A stretch of DNA of 20,018 nt from NCBI GenBank assembly GCA_031255695.1, contig JAIRSA010000046.1, positions 1-20,018 on the forward strand. The letters are read 5' to 3'. This stretch comes from Eubacteriales Family XIII. Incertae Sedis bacterium (lineage in GTDB: Bacteria; Bacillota; Clostridia; Peptostreptococcales; Anaerovoracaceae). Numbering within the stretch: position 1 is the first letter of the stretch; each line of letters starts with the position of its first letter. The translations under genes and the position numbers were made by a program. Under the pieces are notes generated by a model that did not search any database, had not been told where the DNA came from, and worked only from the letters and a program-made list of their open reading frames with translations. Of this stretch, positions 1-8,679 are shown piece by piece.

Positions 1-2631
1 GGCAGCTACAGGATCAGCAGGAGCAGCTTCGTCGGCAACAGCAACGCAGGAGGGCCCGGCGGCGCTGTGAGCCTTAGCCAGGGCACAGAATTCGTGATCG
101 ACAGATCCAGCTTCGCGGGCAACTACGTGACAGCGGATGCCGCAGGCGGCGCCATCTACGGCGCATCCTTGGACGGCGCCACGCTGCGCGTCAGCGGCTG
201 CGTGTTCACAGGCAACGAAGCCAGATATACCGGCGCTTCGGCAGCCAATTCCGACGGCGGCGCCATTGCCATCATAGGCGCTTCGGGCGCAGGGGCTGCC
301 GTCGAGATATACGGGTGCAGCTTCAAGGACAACCGCGCAGGCGACGACGGCGGCGCAGTGATGCTGGAAGGCCCTGCATTGCGGGCGCGCATAGTGAACA
401 GCACATTCAGCGGCAACAGCTGCGCAGGCGCGCTCGACACAGCAGCCGGCGGCCACGACGGTTCCGGCGGCGCGGTCAAGCTCTTGTCCATGCAGCAGTC
501 CGAAATCGTGCACTGCACATTCTACGCGAACGAGGCGGCGCTCGGCATAGGCGGCAACCTAGGCGGAGGGGGCGCAGTCGCCTGCCAGGCGGGGCCAGGC
601 GGGGCGGGCGCGCCGGTGCTCGTGAACAACATTTTTATAGCGAACATATCGACGCCTGCGGGCAGGGGCAATGTGTATCTTGCGCCAGGATGCGACGCAG
701 GCGCTGCAAATACAGGCAATGTGGGGCTGGACAACGGCATGCCGGGCTTTTCGAACGGGGAGTCGCCAGCCGACGGCATAATCGCGGCGGAGCTCTTCGC
801 CGACATAGAGGCCGGGCGGGCACTGCCGCACTACTACGGCGAGCCCGTCGGATCCAGCGGAAATACGGTACAGCGTTTCTGCTACATTGTAGGCCCGCGG
901 ATAGACGAGATGTACGCCTTGGGCCAGAGGCCAGCCTACCGGGAAGACATACCGGACGATGCCTTGGGCATGCGCCGGGATCGCGAACCAAGCGCCGGCG
1001 CGGCGGAGAACCATTGGATAAAGTACGATCCGGGTTCTGCCAAAGGAGGCTTCTGGGCATCGGCGCCAAGCGGCGCAGTGAAGGCGCTGAGATCGGATGC
1101 ATACTACTTCAGCTGGAAGGAGGGCGAGCCGGGGCTGACGGCCTTGTTGGGCAGCTTCCTTGGAGCGCCAATGCCAGGCGCGGCCTTCATGGGATGGCAG
1201 AGCGACCAGCCGGAAGACCCCGCAGCTGCGGAACCGCAGTATCCGACAGTTTTGCCGGGCGACGATGTAAAGGCTTCGAAACAGACATATACCGCCATAT
1301 GGCGGATCGGATATAAAGTGGAATTTGACCTTAGATACGGCGGCCTGATGCTTGCGCCGCTGACGGATGTACCGGCCGGAAGCACCATAAGCGCGCCTTC
1401 GGCGCCCGCGAGGCCAGGGTACACATTCACCGGATGGCGCAAAGGCGCGGGGGCAGACGCCGCCGGCTGGTCATTCGACATAGATACAGTAAATGCAGAT
1501 ACAGTCCTGTACGCATCATGGGTTTGGAACCCCGGGGTTGGCAGCGGAGACGCCTCGAACCCCGGCGCACGGCCAGGCGGAAGCACTGGATCAAGCACAG
1601 GCCCAAGCGGCGGCGCCCCTGTAGGCACAGGCACAGCCGATCAGGGCCAGGGCGCTACGCAGCCCGACACAGCAGGGCAGGCAGATCCGCAGGCGCCAGA
1701 TCCGCAGACCCCAGCGCCGACAGATCCGCAGACCCCGGCGCCCGTAGGCCCGCAGGCCCCGGCAGTGCCGGATGCGGTGCCCGAAACGCCGCCTGTCGTA
1801 GAGTATCCGGTCTCAGATCAAGTATACACAGGCAATGCGGGCACAACAGCCAGCAATGCCGGCAGCAACAGCAACAATAGCAGCGGCAACAATGCCGGCA
1901 CTGCCGCCACAGGCGCGGGCAGTGGGGCCAGCGTCATTGGCGCCGGCAATGCCGATAGCGCCGGCGGCGACGAAAGCGATGGCGAAGAAGGCATCTATGG
2001 AGGCGCCTTCGGTTTCCAGACGGAACCGCCTGTTGAACAGCCGGGTCTCGGAGGCCTTGGCGGGAGCGATATAACAGAAACGCCGTTTACGCCGCCAACA
2101 TCTACGGAGAGCGATGCCGGCTCATTGATCCCTGAGTTCACATCCACGACGGAAGACTATACGCTGCCGCAGACCTTGAGGCTGGTCTTCAACAATCTGC
2201 CGGCGCTCCTGCATAGCCGCTATGGAGATGACATACCTATCATCAGCGTATTTGAGGCCAGGGTGCCGCTGGTCGGGAGGAACGGGGAGATAGCCCTTTC
2301 GTTCCTGAACTGCCTGCTCATGATATTGGCCCTGCTCCTGCCCGTCCTGGTATTCTTTGGAAACTTGAGGAAGAGGCGCGAACAGACGGAACTGGGCTAC
2401 GCTATAGAAAAGGGATTTAAGCCACTATGTATTATCTTAGCGATCGGCGCAGGCTTGCTGTCCGTACTGACATTCTTTATCACCCAGGACATCTATGCGC
2501 GGGTCATCCTCATAGACAGATGGACAGTGCTCATGGGCATCATATTGCTCATCTCGGCTGTCATGTCGGTGCTGGCCAGATACCAGTCCACAGAGGATAG
2601 GATAGGGATTTCATCAACGAAAATAATGTAG
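1..2631 (+). CDS. Surface protein with Pmp-like and InlB-like repeats, C-terminal membrane anchor (5' truncated)
   Basis: The frame is open to base 1, so the gene starts outside the window; the GTG at 67 is an internal Val codon. About 876 residues are visible. The first ~250 residues carry alternating FxxN (FVGN, FAGN, FTGN, FKDN, FSGN, FYAN) and GGA[IV] motifs, the hallmark of polymorphic-outer-membrane-protein style beta-helix repeats. Around 1150-1530 lie two InlB B-repeat-like units (xFxGW followed by YxAxW), including PGYTFTGW. Next comes a long Gly/Pro/Gln/Ala/Ser stalk with repeated DPQTPAP-type motifs, then three hydrophobic segments near 2290-2355, 2420-2490 and 2521-2583. Seen: the repeats and membrane segments. 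Inferred: an exported adhesin or surface-coat protein held by its C-terminal helices instead of an LPXTG sorting signal, which is absent. The missing 5' end should hold the signal peptide. Confidence 0.85.
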   Translation, partial: GSYRISRSSFVGNSNAGGPGGAVSLSQGTEFVIDRSSFAGNYVTADAAGGAIYGASLDGATLRVSGCVFTGNEARYTGASAANSDGGAIAIIGASGAGAAVEIYGCSFKDNRAGDDGGAVMLEGPALRARIVNSTFSGNSCAGALDTAAGGHDGSGGAVKLLSMQQSEIVHCTFYANEAALGIGGNLGGGGAVACQAGPGGAGAPVLVNNIFIANISTPAGRGNVYLAPGCDAGAANTGNVGLDNGMPGFSNGESPADGIIAAELFADIEAGRALPHYYGEPVGSSGNTVQRFCYIVGPRIDEMYALGQRPAYREDIPDDALGMRRDREPSAGAAENHWIKYDPGSAKGGFWASAPSGAVKALRSDAYYFSWKEGEPGLTALLGSFLGAPMPGAAFMGWQSDQPEDPAAAEPQYPTVLPGDDVKASKQTYTAIWRIGYKVEFDLRYGGLMLAPLTDVPAGSTISAPSAPARPGYTFTGWRKGAGADAAGWSFDIDTVNADTVLYASWVWNPGVGSGDASNPGARPGGSTGSSTGPSGGAPVGTGTADQGQGATQPDTAGQADPQAPDPQTPAPTDPQTPAPVGPQAPAVPDAVPETPPVVEYPVSDQVYTGNAGTTASNAGSNSNNSSGNNAGTAATGAGSGASVIGAGNADSAGGDESDGEEGIYGGAFGFQTEPPVEQPGLGGLGGSDITETPFTPPTSTESDAGSLIPEFTSTTEDYTLPQTLRLVFNNLPALLHSRYGDDIPIISVFEARVPLVGRNGEIALSFLNCLLMILALLLPVLVFFGNLRKRREQTELGYAIEKGFKPLCIILAIGAGLLSVLTFFITQDIYARVILIDRWTVLMGIILLISAVMSVLARYQSTEDRIGISSTKIM

Positions 2632-2884
2632 CGAAGTATCGGTAGTCTGCATTCTATTACAGAATATCGAAGATATAGATAGTCTAAAATCCATAAACGC
2701 AAGTCTGCCGTTTCTTCCCCCGTTGCCTTGGGGTTATAGAACACCGCGTGATCATGAATCCATTAAACCCAGCAACACGCTAGTTTTTGCGTGTATTCTG
2801 CGCGGAATGCGCAACATGCAAAATTTGTACGCCATGCATATTTATTAGATATTCAGCAGATATTTGAGAAGAAAGGAATGAGAA
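2632..2884. other. Intergenic region with two small hairpins upstream of trpB2
   Basis: This is an AT-richer gap between the surface protein and trpB2. Two perfect inverted repeats are visible: ACACGC/GCGTGT at 2775-2794 (8-nt loop) and TGCGC/GCGCA at 2799-2813 (5-nt loop). Neither is followed by a convincing T tract, so their role is unclear (weak terminator or leader structure). A weak promoter-like pair TTGTAC, 17 nt, GATATT occurs about 30-60 nt before the gene. AAGGA at 2873-2877 is a good ribosome site, 7 nt before the ATG at 2885. No T-box consensus or known riboswitch was recognised. Confidence 0.4.
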
Positions 2885-4267
2885 ATGAAGCAAGAAAAGA
2901 TTCCGTACAAGATCAACCTCACAGAAAACGAGATCCCCAAATCTTGGTATAATGTCCGTGCCGACATGAAAACCAAGCATAGGCCCATACTCAACCCGGC
3001 AACCATGAAGCCGGTCACCCCAGCGGATCTGGCGCCGGTTTTCTGCGACAAGCTTATTTCCCAAGAACTGAACGACAAGGACAGCTGGATCGAGATACCG
3101 GAGGAGGTGCTCAACTTTTATCGTATGTACCGCCCCTCCCCCCTTGTGCGCGCCTATTTCCTGGAGAAGGCCCTGGACACGCCAGCGAGGATATACTATA
3201 AATATGAAGGCGGCAACACTTCCGGCAGCCATAAGCTGAATTCCGCCATTGCACAGGCATACTACGCCAAGGAGCAGGGCCTGAAGGGCGTCACTACGGA
3301 AACCGGGGCCGGGCAGTGGGGGACGGCGCTCTCCATGGCCTGCGGCTATTTCGGGCTGGACTGCAAGGTATATATGGTCAAGGTCTCCTCCGAGCAGAAG
3401 CCCTACCGCAAGGCCGTTATGGAGACATATGGCGCCACTGTCACCCCTTCGCCGTCAGACACGACGCAGATCGGCCGGAAGATACTGGCCGACGACCCTG
3501 ATACGACGGGCAGTCTGGGCTGCGCCATCTCCGAGGCGGTCGAGGCCACGGTGACTACGGAAGGCTACCGCTATGTGCTGGGCAGCGTGCTGAACCAGGT
3601 CCTGATCCACCAGTCCGTCATAGGGCTTGAGGCTAAGGCGGCCATAGAAAAATGCGACGAATACCCGGACATCGTCATCGGCTGCGCGGGCGGCGGATCC
3701 AACCTGGGCGGGCTCATGGCCCCCTTCATGGCGGACAAGCTGGCCGGCAAGAAAGCGCCGTATTTCATAGCCGTAGAGCCCGCCTCCTGCCCATCCCTGA
3801 CACGCGGCAAATTCGCCTACGATTTTTGCGACACAGGCAAGGTGACGCCGCTGGCGAAGATGTATACGCTGGGCGCGACCTTCATACCGGCCTCGAACCA
3901 CGCAGGGGGGCTGCGCTACCACGGCATGAGCCCCATATTGTCGCAGCTGTACCATGACGGCTACCTCGATGAGGCCAGGGCGGTCAAGCAGCGCGATGTA
4001 TTCGACGCCGCAAAGCTGTTCGCGAAGGTCGAAGGCCTGCTGCCGGCGCCGGAATCGGCGCACGCCATACGTGCAACCATAGACGAAGCGATAAAATGCA
4101 AGGAGTCAGGGGAATCGAAAGCCATATTGTTTGGCCTGACGGGCACTGGGTATTTTGATATGGCGGCTTACATGCAGTACAACAGCGGGATGATGGAAGA
4201 CTATGTCCCGACCGACGCGGACCTGGAGCGCGGCTTTGCAGGCATCCCCGACGTCGTCGAGGCATGA
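2885..4267 (+). CDS. trpB: Tryptophan synthase beta-like protein, TrpB2 type
   Basis: The 460-residue protein belongs to the fold-type II PLP enzymes. The TrpB2 (TrpB-related) subfamily is indicated by the long N-terminal extension (to about residue 70), by PSPL, and by the YKYEGGNTSGSHK segment. K117 of GSHKLNSA is the expected PLP Schiff-base lysine, E139 in ETGAGQWG is the expected catalytic glutamate, and GCAGGGSNLGG is the PLP-phosphate loop. Length matches TrpB2 (about 430-460) and exceeds classical TrpB1 (about 400). TrpB2 enzymes join indole to serine or a phosphorylated serine, usually without a TrpA partner. No trpA or other trp gene is nearby. It is instead the first gene of a tight operon with an E1-like/rhodanese protein and a serine acetyltransferase, which raises the possibility of a sulfur-related substrate. 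The start is supported by AAGGA 7 nt upstream. Confidence 0.93.
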   Translation: MKQEKIPYKINLTENEIPKSWYNVRADMKTKHRPILNPATMKPVTPADLAPVFCDKLISQELNDKDSWIEIPEEVLNFYRMYRPSPLVRAYFLEKALDTPARIYYKYEGGNTSGSHKLNSAIAQAYYAKEQGLKGVTTETGAGQWGTALSMACGYFGLDCKVYMVKVSSEQKPYRKAVMETYGATVTPSPSDTTQIGRKILADDPDTTGSLGCAISEAVEATVTTEGYRYVLGSVLNQVLIHQSVIGLEAKAAIEKCDEYPDIVIGCAGGGSNLGGLMAPFMADKLAGKKAPYFIAVEPASCPSLTRGKFAYDFCDTGKVTPLAKMYTLGATFIPASNHAGGLRYHGMSPILSQLYHDGYLDEARAVKQRDVFDAAKLFAKVEGLLPAPESAHAIRATIDEAIKCKESGESKAILFGLTGTGYFDMAAYMQYNSGMMEDYVPTDADLERGFAGIPDVVEA

Positions 4268-4277
4268 GGCCCCTGGC

Positions 4278-5471
4278 ATGGGGCGCCATATAGGCAGCAT
4301 AATAGACGATTCGCGGCTGCGCGGGCTTTCTAACGAGGAGGCCATGCGGTATAGCCGCCACATACTGCTCCCCGAAATCGGCGTGAAAGGCCAGGAGCGT
4401 CTCAGGGCGGCCAAGGTGCTCCTGGTCGGCGCAGGCGGCCTAGGCTCGCCGCTGGCCCTGTATCTGGCTGCGGCGGGCGTCGGCACGATCGGCATTGTGG
4501 ACTTCGACATAGTGGAGGCCTCGAACCTGCAGCGGCAGATAATCCATAGCACAGGCGGCATTGGCAAGGCAAAGGCTGCGTCGGCTGGGGAACGGATAAA
4601 GAGCCTGAACCCCGATGTGGATGTGGTGGAGCATATGACGCGCCTGACAAGCCGCAATGCGCTGGACATCATCCAGGGCTACGATGTGGTGGCGGACGGC
4701 ACGGACAACTACCCGACCAGGTATCTTGTAAACGACGCCTGCGTCCTCCTTGGGATACCGAGCGTATACGGCTCGGTCTCCCGCTTCGAGGGGCAGGCCT
4801 CCGTGTTTCATCCCAAGGAAGGGCCCTGCTACAGGTGCCTGTACCCCGCGCCGCCCCCGCCGGGGACGGTCCCGGCCTGCGGCGAAGCCGGCGTCATGGG
4901 CGTGCTTCCGGGGGTTGTGGGGGCCATACAGGCAGGCGAGGCAATAAAGCTGATCGTCGGCAGCGAAGGCAGCCTGATCGGCAGGCTCCTGTATTTCGAC
5001 GCCTGGGGCATGAAATTCCGCGAGCTGAAGCTGGAGAAGGATCCACTCTGCCCCATATGTGGGGAAAACAGGAGCATACATGAGCTTATAGATTATGAAC
5101 AATTTTGCGGCCTAAAACCCAGCGGCGCGGACGAGCCTATAGAGGCATTGTCGCCGCATGAGCTCAAGGCGCGGCTGGATGCAGGCGGCCCCATACAGAT
5201 AATAGACATACGGGCGCCGCAGGAACAGGCATTGGCGGAGTTCCCTGGCGCAAGGGCATTGCCGCCCATGCAGGTGGCAGGACACGCCGGCGAGCTCGAC
5301 GAGGGCATTGACACGGTGGTCCTATGCTCCATCGGGCAGCGCAGCATATTCGCGATCTGCGCACTGAGGGAGGCCGGCTACAGGGGCAGGCTGTTCAACC
5401 TGGCCGGCGGCGTGAACGCCTGGCTGCGCGATATCGGTGAGGGGAAGGCGGATAATGAGGGAAGGAGTTAA
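4278..5471 (+). CDS. MoeB/ThiF-type adenylyltransferase fused to a rhodanese domain
   Basis: The 397-residue E1-like protein activates the C-terminal Gly-Gly of a ubiquitin-like sulfur carrier (MoaD/ThiS class) in its family. Seen: the ATP loop GAGGLGSP (51-58), the DFDxVxxSNLQRQ segment with N83 and R86, DGTDN (140-144), and zinc cysteines C184/C187 and C258/C261. C201 in ACGEAGVMG lies where E1-like enzymes can carry a reactive cysteine. The C-terminal rhodanese domain (about 285-390) has the active-site loop CSIGQRS with C350. This layout matches eukaryotic MOCS3/Uba4 and many bacterial MoeB-rhodanese proteins. ATG 4278 is chosen because it lies 10 nt past the trpB2 stop with GAGG upstream; an ATG at 4203 would overlap trpB2 heavily. 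No carrier-protein gene is visible nearby, so the partner is unknown (molybdopterin, thiamine or cysteine sulfur transfer). Confidence 0.9.
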   Translation: MGRHIGSIIDDSRLRGLSNEEAMRYSRHILLPEIGVKGQERLRAAKVLLVGAGGLGSPLALYLAAAGVGTIGIVDFDIVEASNLQRQIIHSTGGIGKAKAASAGERIKSLNPDVDVVEHMTRLTSRNALDIIQGYDVVADGTDNYPTRYLVNDACVLLGIPSVYGSVSRFEGQASVFHPKEGPCYRCLYPAPPPPGTVPACGEAGVMGVLPGVVGAIQAGEAIKLIVGSEGSLIGRLLYFDAWGMKFRELKLEKDPLCPICGENRSIHELIDYEQFCGLKPSGADEPIEALSPHELKARLDAGGPIQIIDIRAPQEQALAEFPGARALPPMQVAGHAGELDEGIDTVVLCSIGQRSIFAICALREAGYRGRLFNLAGGVNAWLRDIGEGKADNEGRS

Positions 5472-5475
5472 GGCC

Positions 5476-6414
5476 ATGGACGGGCACAGGGAGGAAAGCA
5501 TACACCAGCTGGTGGCGATGATGATGGAGAGTTACCGCAATGAGCCGGATATCATCAAGATAGAGACCAGCAAGCAGATCAACAAGGCCATAGTGATGGA
5601 GATAATCGAAGACCTGAGGCGTGTGGTCTTCGCAGGCTATTTCGGCGGGAAAAGGCTCAGGGAAGACGGGATAGAGTATTTCGTCGGCGAGCTGCTGGAG
5701 AAGCTGATCTACAATATAGAGCGGCAGATAAGGCGCGCCCTGCGCACACAGGGCGGAGGCGTGGACAGCGAGCAGGAGGTGGCCGAAGAGGCGGCGCGCG
5801 CGACGCGCTCGTTCCTGAAGTCCCTGCCCAAGGTCAGGAACCTGATCGCCATGGATGTCGAAGCGTCGTTCAACGGTGACCCGGCGGCATCGAGCAAGGA
5901 CGAGATCATCCTGTCCTATCCGGGGATCTACGCGATAATGGTCAGTAGGCTCGCGCATGAGCTGTATGTGCTGGACGTGCCGCTGATACCGCGCATGATG
6001 ACCGAGCACGCGCACAGCCTGACCGGGATAGACATACACCCTGGCGCCCAGATCGGCCACCATTTCTTCCTGGATCATGGCACAGGCATCGTTGTGGGCG
6101 AGACGACCATCATAGGCGACTATGTGAAAATATATCAGGGCGTGACCCTGGGGGCCCTGTCCACAAAGGGGGGGCGCCTGCTTTCAAAGGTGAAAAGGCA
6201 TCCGACGATCGAGGATCACGTGACAATATATTCGGGCGCGTCGATATTCGGCGGCGACACCATCATCGGCGAGGGTGTGGTGATAGGCTCCAACGCGTTC
6301 ATAACGAAGAGCGTCCCAGCGAGGATGCGCGTCAGCGTGAAGGATCCGGAACTGCAGTTCCGGCCGGATGAGGAGCGTGTGGACGAAAAAGGGCAGAGCA
6401 TGGAATTCGAGTAG
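5476..6414 (+). CDS. cysE: Serine O-acetyltransferase, EpsC type
   Basis: The 312-residue protein makes O-acetylserine from serine and acetyl-CoA, the first step of cysteine synthesis. The C-terminal half is a left-handed beta-helix with hexapeptide repeats; IDIHPGAQIG, LDHGTGIVVGET and KIYQGVTLGA are the conserved catalytic and CoA-binding stretches, including the catalytic-type histidine of the LDHGTG segment. The roughly 150-residue helical N-terminal part fits the EpsC/long SAT class. The start at ATG 5476 is preferred over in-frame ATGs at 5437 and 5455 because GGAAGGAG (5460-5467) sits 8 nt upstream. This ribosome site overlaps the last codons of the preceding gene, so translation is probably coupled. 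It is the last gene of the operon; convergent transcription begins beyond 6616. Confidence 0.95.
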   Translation: MDGHREESIHQLVAMMMESYRNEPDIIKIETSKQINKAIVMEIIEDLRRVVFAGYFGGKRLREDGIEYFVGELLEKLIYNIERQIRRALRTQGGGVDSEQEVAEEAARATRSFLKSLPKVRNLIAMDVEASFNGDPAASSKDEIILSYPGIYAIMVSRLAHELYVLDVPLIPRMMTEHAHSLTGIDIHPGAQIGHHFFLDHGTGIVVGETTIIGDYVKIYQGVTLGALSTKGGRLLSKVKRHPTIEDHVTIYSGASIFGGDTIIGEGVVIGSNAFITKSVPARMRVSVKDPELQFRPDEERVDEKGQSMEFE

Positions 6415-6425
6415 GCCGAGTAGGC

Positions 6426-6598
6426 GGCGGGCCCGCCAGGCTGCCGGGCGGGCGCCATTGCTGCGGCCTTCAGGGCCTTCGGGCTGCCGGGCGGGCACAG
6501 CAGCAGGTTGGGGCTGCGCCGGGCGGGCGCCATCGCTGCCGCGGCCTCCGGGGACGGCGGGCTGTCGGGCGCGCCATTGTCGGGGCCTTCGGGACCGC
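6426..6598. repeat. GC-rich degenerate repeats in the convergent gap
   Basis: The 201-nt gap between convergent genes starts with a perfect 12-bp palindrome GGCGGGCCCGCC (6426-6437). It then holds at least two clear degenerate copies of a unit built around CGGGCGGGCGCCATTGCTG and GCGGCCT (near 6444-6485 and 6518-6555) and a third partial copy near 6565-6598 ending in GGGGCCTTCGGGAC. GGCCTTC followed by GGG recurs. The palindrome could act in transcription termination for either gene, but no T tract follows it. No coding capacity is credible here. Confidence 0.55.
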
Positions 6599-6615
6599 CA
6601 GCGCCTCGCCGGCCA

Positions 6616-7812
6616 TTAACGGATATTAAGCAGTTTTTTTATGGCGGCGTCCAGGCCGTCTATCGTCAGCTCGTACATCGGGAAGATATCGCGCAGCATC
6701 TGTATGGTGGCGCTCCCGTAGGCCTTGTCCCAATAGCTGCTTTGGATGGGGTTCAGCCAAATGGATTTCTCGTATCTTTTCCGGATTTTCCCCATCCACT
6801 CAGTGCCGGGCACCTCATTGTATAGCCCCATCGTAGCGCTGCCGCCGCGCCGCAGCAGCTCGGACGGCGCCATAGAGGCGTCGCCGACGATGATCAGCCT
6901 GTATTCAGAGTCCAGGTTGGCCAGAAGCCAGTCGGTGCCTACCCAGTCGCCCCTTCGGCAGAAGGGGGTCGTGTACAGATAGTCATATACGCAATTATGG
7001 AAATAATAGATTTTCAGATCCCTGAAATGGTTGGATTTGCTCACGGCATTGAACAGCTTGTTGCAGAGCCTGTTATAGGGCAGCATGGAGCCGTCGGAGT
7101 CGAATAGCAGCAGCAGTTTCAGGGCATTTTTGCGCGGTTTGGCCCAGACAAGGGAGAGCTGGCCCGCTTTATTGCCTGTTTCGGCGACAGTCCCATCTAT
7201 ATCAAGCTCGGTCGGCGCCGCGTCGTCGTGCGCCGTGTATTGCTTGAGTTTCCGGAACGCTGTCTGGAACTGGCGCGCGTCCAGGATCCTGTCCTGCCTG
7301 AAATCCTTGAAATTGCGCTCCCCGGCAATCTGAAGGGCGCGGCTGTGCCTGCCGTCGCCGCCGGTGCGTATACCGCGCTCATTGAAACCGCCATGCCCCA
7401 TGGTTGAGGTGCCGCCTGTGCCTATCCAGTAGTTGCCGCCGTCATGCCTCTCCTTCTGCTCAAGCCTGCGCTCCTCAAAGCGCCTGCGCAGTTCCTCAAG
7501 TTCGAGGATGTACTCGTCGAGGACAGTGCGGTCATTGATATCGCGTATGCGCACATCCTCATTCAGCCATTCCCAGAACATATCGGGCAGGTCTTCCTCT
7601 GTGCCTATGCCGTGGAAGAAAAAGGAAAACGCGGAATCGAATTTGTCATAATCCGCTTCCGTCTTTATGAGGACGGCCCGGCAGAGCTGATAAAAGCCCG
7701 TCAGGCTGGACTGCGCGAGCCCCTTGTCCAAGGCTTCCAGCAATGTCAGCCATTCGTTGAGCGACACTTTCAGCCCGGCATTTTTCAGAGAGTAAAAAAA
7801 CAGCGTAAACAT
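6616..7812 (-). CDS. CoxE-like VWA-domain protein
   Basis: The 398-residue protein has a predominantly helical N-terminal region and a C-terminal von Willebrand factor A domain. The MIDAS-type loop is D238-S-D-G-S242, preceded by the hydrophobic strand KLLLLF; later segments such as YFHNCVYDYLYT and YRLIIVGDASM fit VWA strands, the second containing the VGDASM metal-site loop. The MIDAS has Asp where classical integrin-type domains have Ser (DxSxS). It lies 9 nt downstream of the MoxR-type ATPase gene on the same strand, the standard MoxR-VWA pairing, in which the ATPase and VWA protein act together as a chaperone or remodelling unit, often for metal-cofactor insertion. The client cannot be told from this window: no oxidase, dehydrogenase or chelatase gene is adjacent. 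A GC-poor stop region and TTTTTTT run near the 3' end are part of the coding sequence. Confidence 0.88.
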   Translation of the reverse strand: MFTLFFYSLKNAGLKVSLNEWLTLLEALDKGLAQSSLTGFYQLCRAVLIKTEADYDKFDSAFSFFFHGIGTEEDLPDMFWEWLNEDVRIRDINDRTVLDEYILELEELRRRFEERRLEQKERHDGGNYWIGTGGTSTMGHGGFNERGIRTGGDGRHSRALQIAGERNFKDFRQDRILDARQFQTAFRKLKQYTAHDDAAPTELDIDGTVAETGNKAGQLSLVWAKPRKNALKLLLLFDSDGSMLPYNRLCNKLFNAVSKSNHFRDLKIYYFHNCVYDYLYTTPFCRRGDWVGTDWLLANLDSEYRLIIVGDASMAPSELLRRGGSATMGLYNEVPGTEWMGKIRKRYEKSIWLNPIQSSYWDKAYGSATIQMLRDIFPMYELTIDGLDAAIKKLLNIR

Positions 7813-7821
7813 GGGGGCCGC

Positions 7822-8679
7822 CTATATCCAGCGCTGCTTGAGGCTGTAGCCCTTCTCGCGGATCTCGTTCAAGGTGTCGATGTCCTGGTTCTTCTTGAGG
7901 AGCACGCCGATGAATGGGTAGTCCTTGATCTTCTCCAGCGATATCCCGGACAGCGCCAATGCCTGGAGCCAATCCAGCAGCTCCGACGTGCCCGGCTTTT
8001 TCTGCAGCCCTTGGGTGTCGCGGAGCTTGTAGAAGGATTCCAGTGCATAGCCGAGCAGCTTATCGTCGATGCTGGGATAATGCACCCTCACGATCTCTTC
8101 CATCTTTTCGTAGGCGGGAAAGGCGATGTAGTGAAAGACGCAGCGCCTCAGAAAGGCATCCGGGAGCTCCTTTTCCGCATTGGACGTTATTATGGTGACA
8201 GGCCTGTGCTTGGCGCGTATGGTCGCCTTCGTTTCGTTTATATAGAATTCCATCTTGTCAAGCTCCCACAGAAGATCGTTCGGGAACTCAAGATCCGCCT
8301 TGTCTATCTCGTCTATGAGGAGCACAACCTGCTTCTTGGCAGTAAAGGCCTCGCCGAGCTTGCCCAGCTTTATGTACTGCTTCACGTCCTTGACGTCGCC
8401 CTCGCCGAATTGGCTGTCGTACAGCCGCTGAACCGTGTCGTACAGGTAAAGCCCCTCCTGGGCCTTGGTCGTGGACTTGATGTTCCATACGATGAGATCC
8501 TTGCCGAGCGATTCGGCAATGGCGATGGCGAGCATCGTCTTGCCTGTGCCGGGCTCCCCCTTGACAAGCAGCGGCTTGTACAGGGCCATGGATATGTTTA
8601 CTGCGTTGCGCAGATCGTCGGCCGCCACATAACTGTGCGAGCCCTCAAAACTAGTCATTTTTTTCGTAATGTCATTCAC
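7822..8679 (-). CDS. MoxR-family AAA+ ATPase
   Basis: The 285-residue AAA+ protein has Walker A GEPGTGKT (41-48), Walker B LLIDEID (120-126), a sensor-1 TSN within VTIITSN, and FLRRC as the arginine-finger region, all typical of MoxR ATPases. Length is close to the usual 300. It is the promoter-proximal gene of a two-gene unit with the VWA protein. The start is ambiguous. GTG at 8679 has no close ribosome site. The strongest one, GGAGGAGGG (8702-8710 read on minus), lies over 20 nt upstream and is ideally spaced (6 nt) from an in-frame ATT at 8695-8697, six codons earlier. An internal ATG exists at 8658. The coordinates given use the GTG. Confidence 0.9.
   Translation of the reverse strand: MNDITKKMTSFEGSHSYVAADDLRNAVNISMALYKPLLVKGEPGTGKTMLAIAIAESLGKDLIVWNIKSTTKAQEGLYLYDTVQRLYDSQFGEGDVKDVKQYIKLGKLGEAFTAKKQVVLLIDEIDKADLEFPNDLLWELDKMEFYINETKATIRAKHRPVTIITSNAEKELPDAFLRRCVFHYIAFPAYEKMEEIVRVHYPSIDDKLLGYALESFYKLRDTQGLQKKPGTSELLDWLQALALSGISLEKIKDYPFIGVLLKKNQDIDTLNEIREKGYSLKQRWI

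Noticed and set aside
2632..2884. T-box or tryptophan attenuator upstream of trpB2
   Set aside because: No T-box consensus, no run of Trp codons, and the hairpins lack T tracts.
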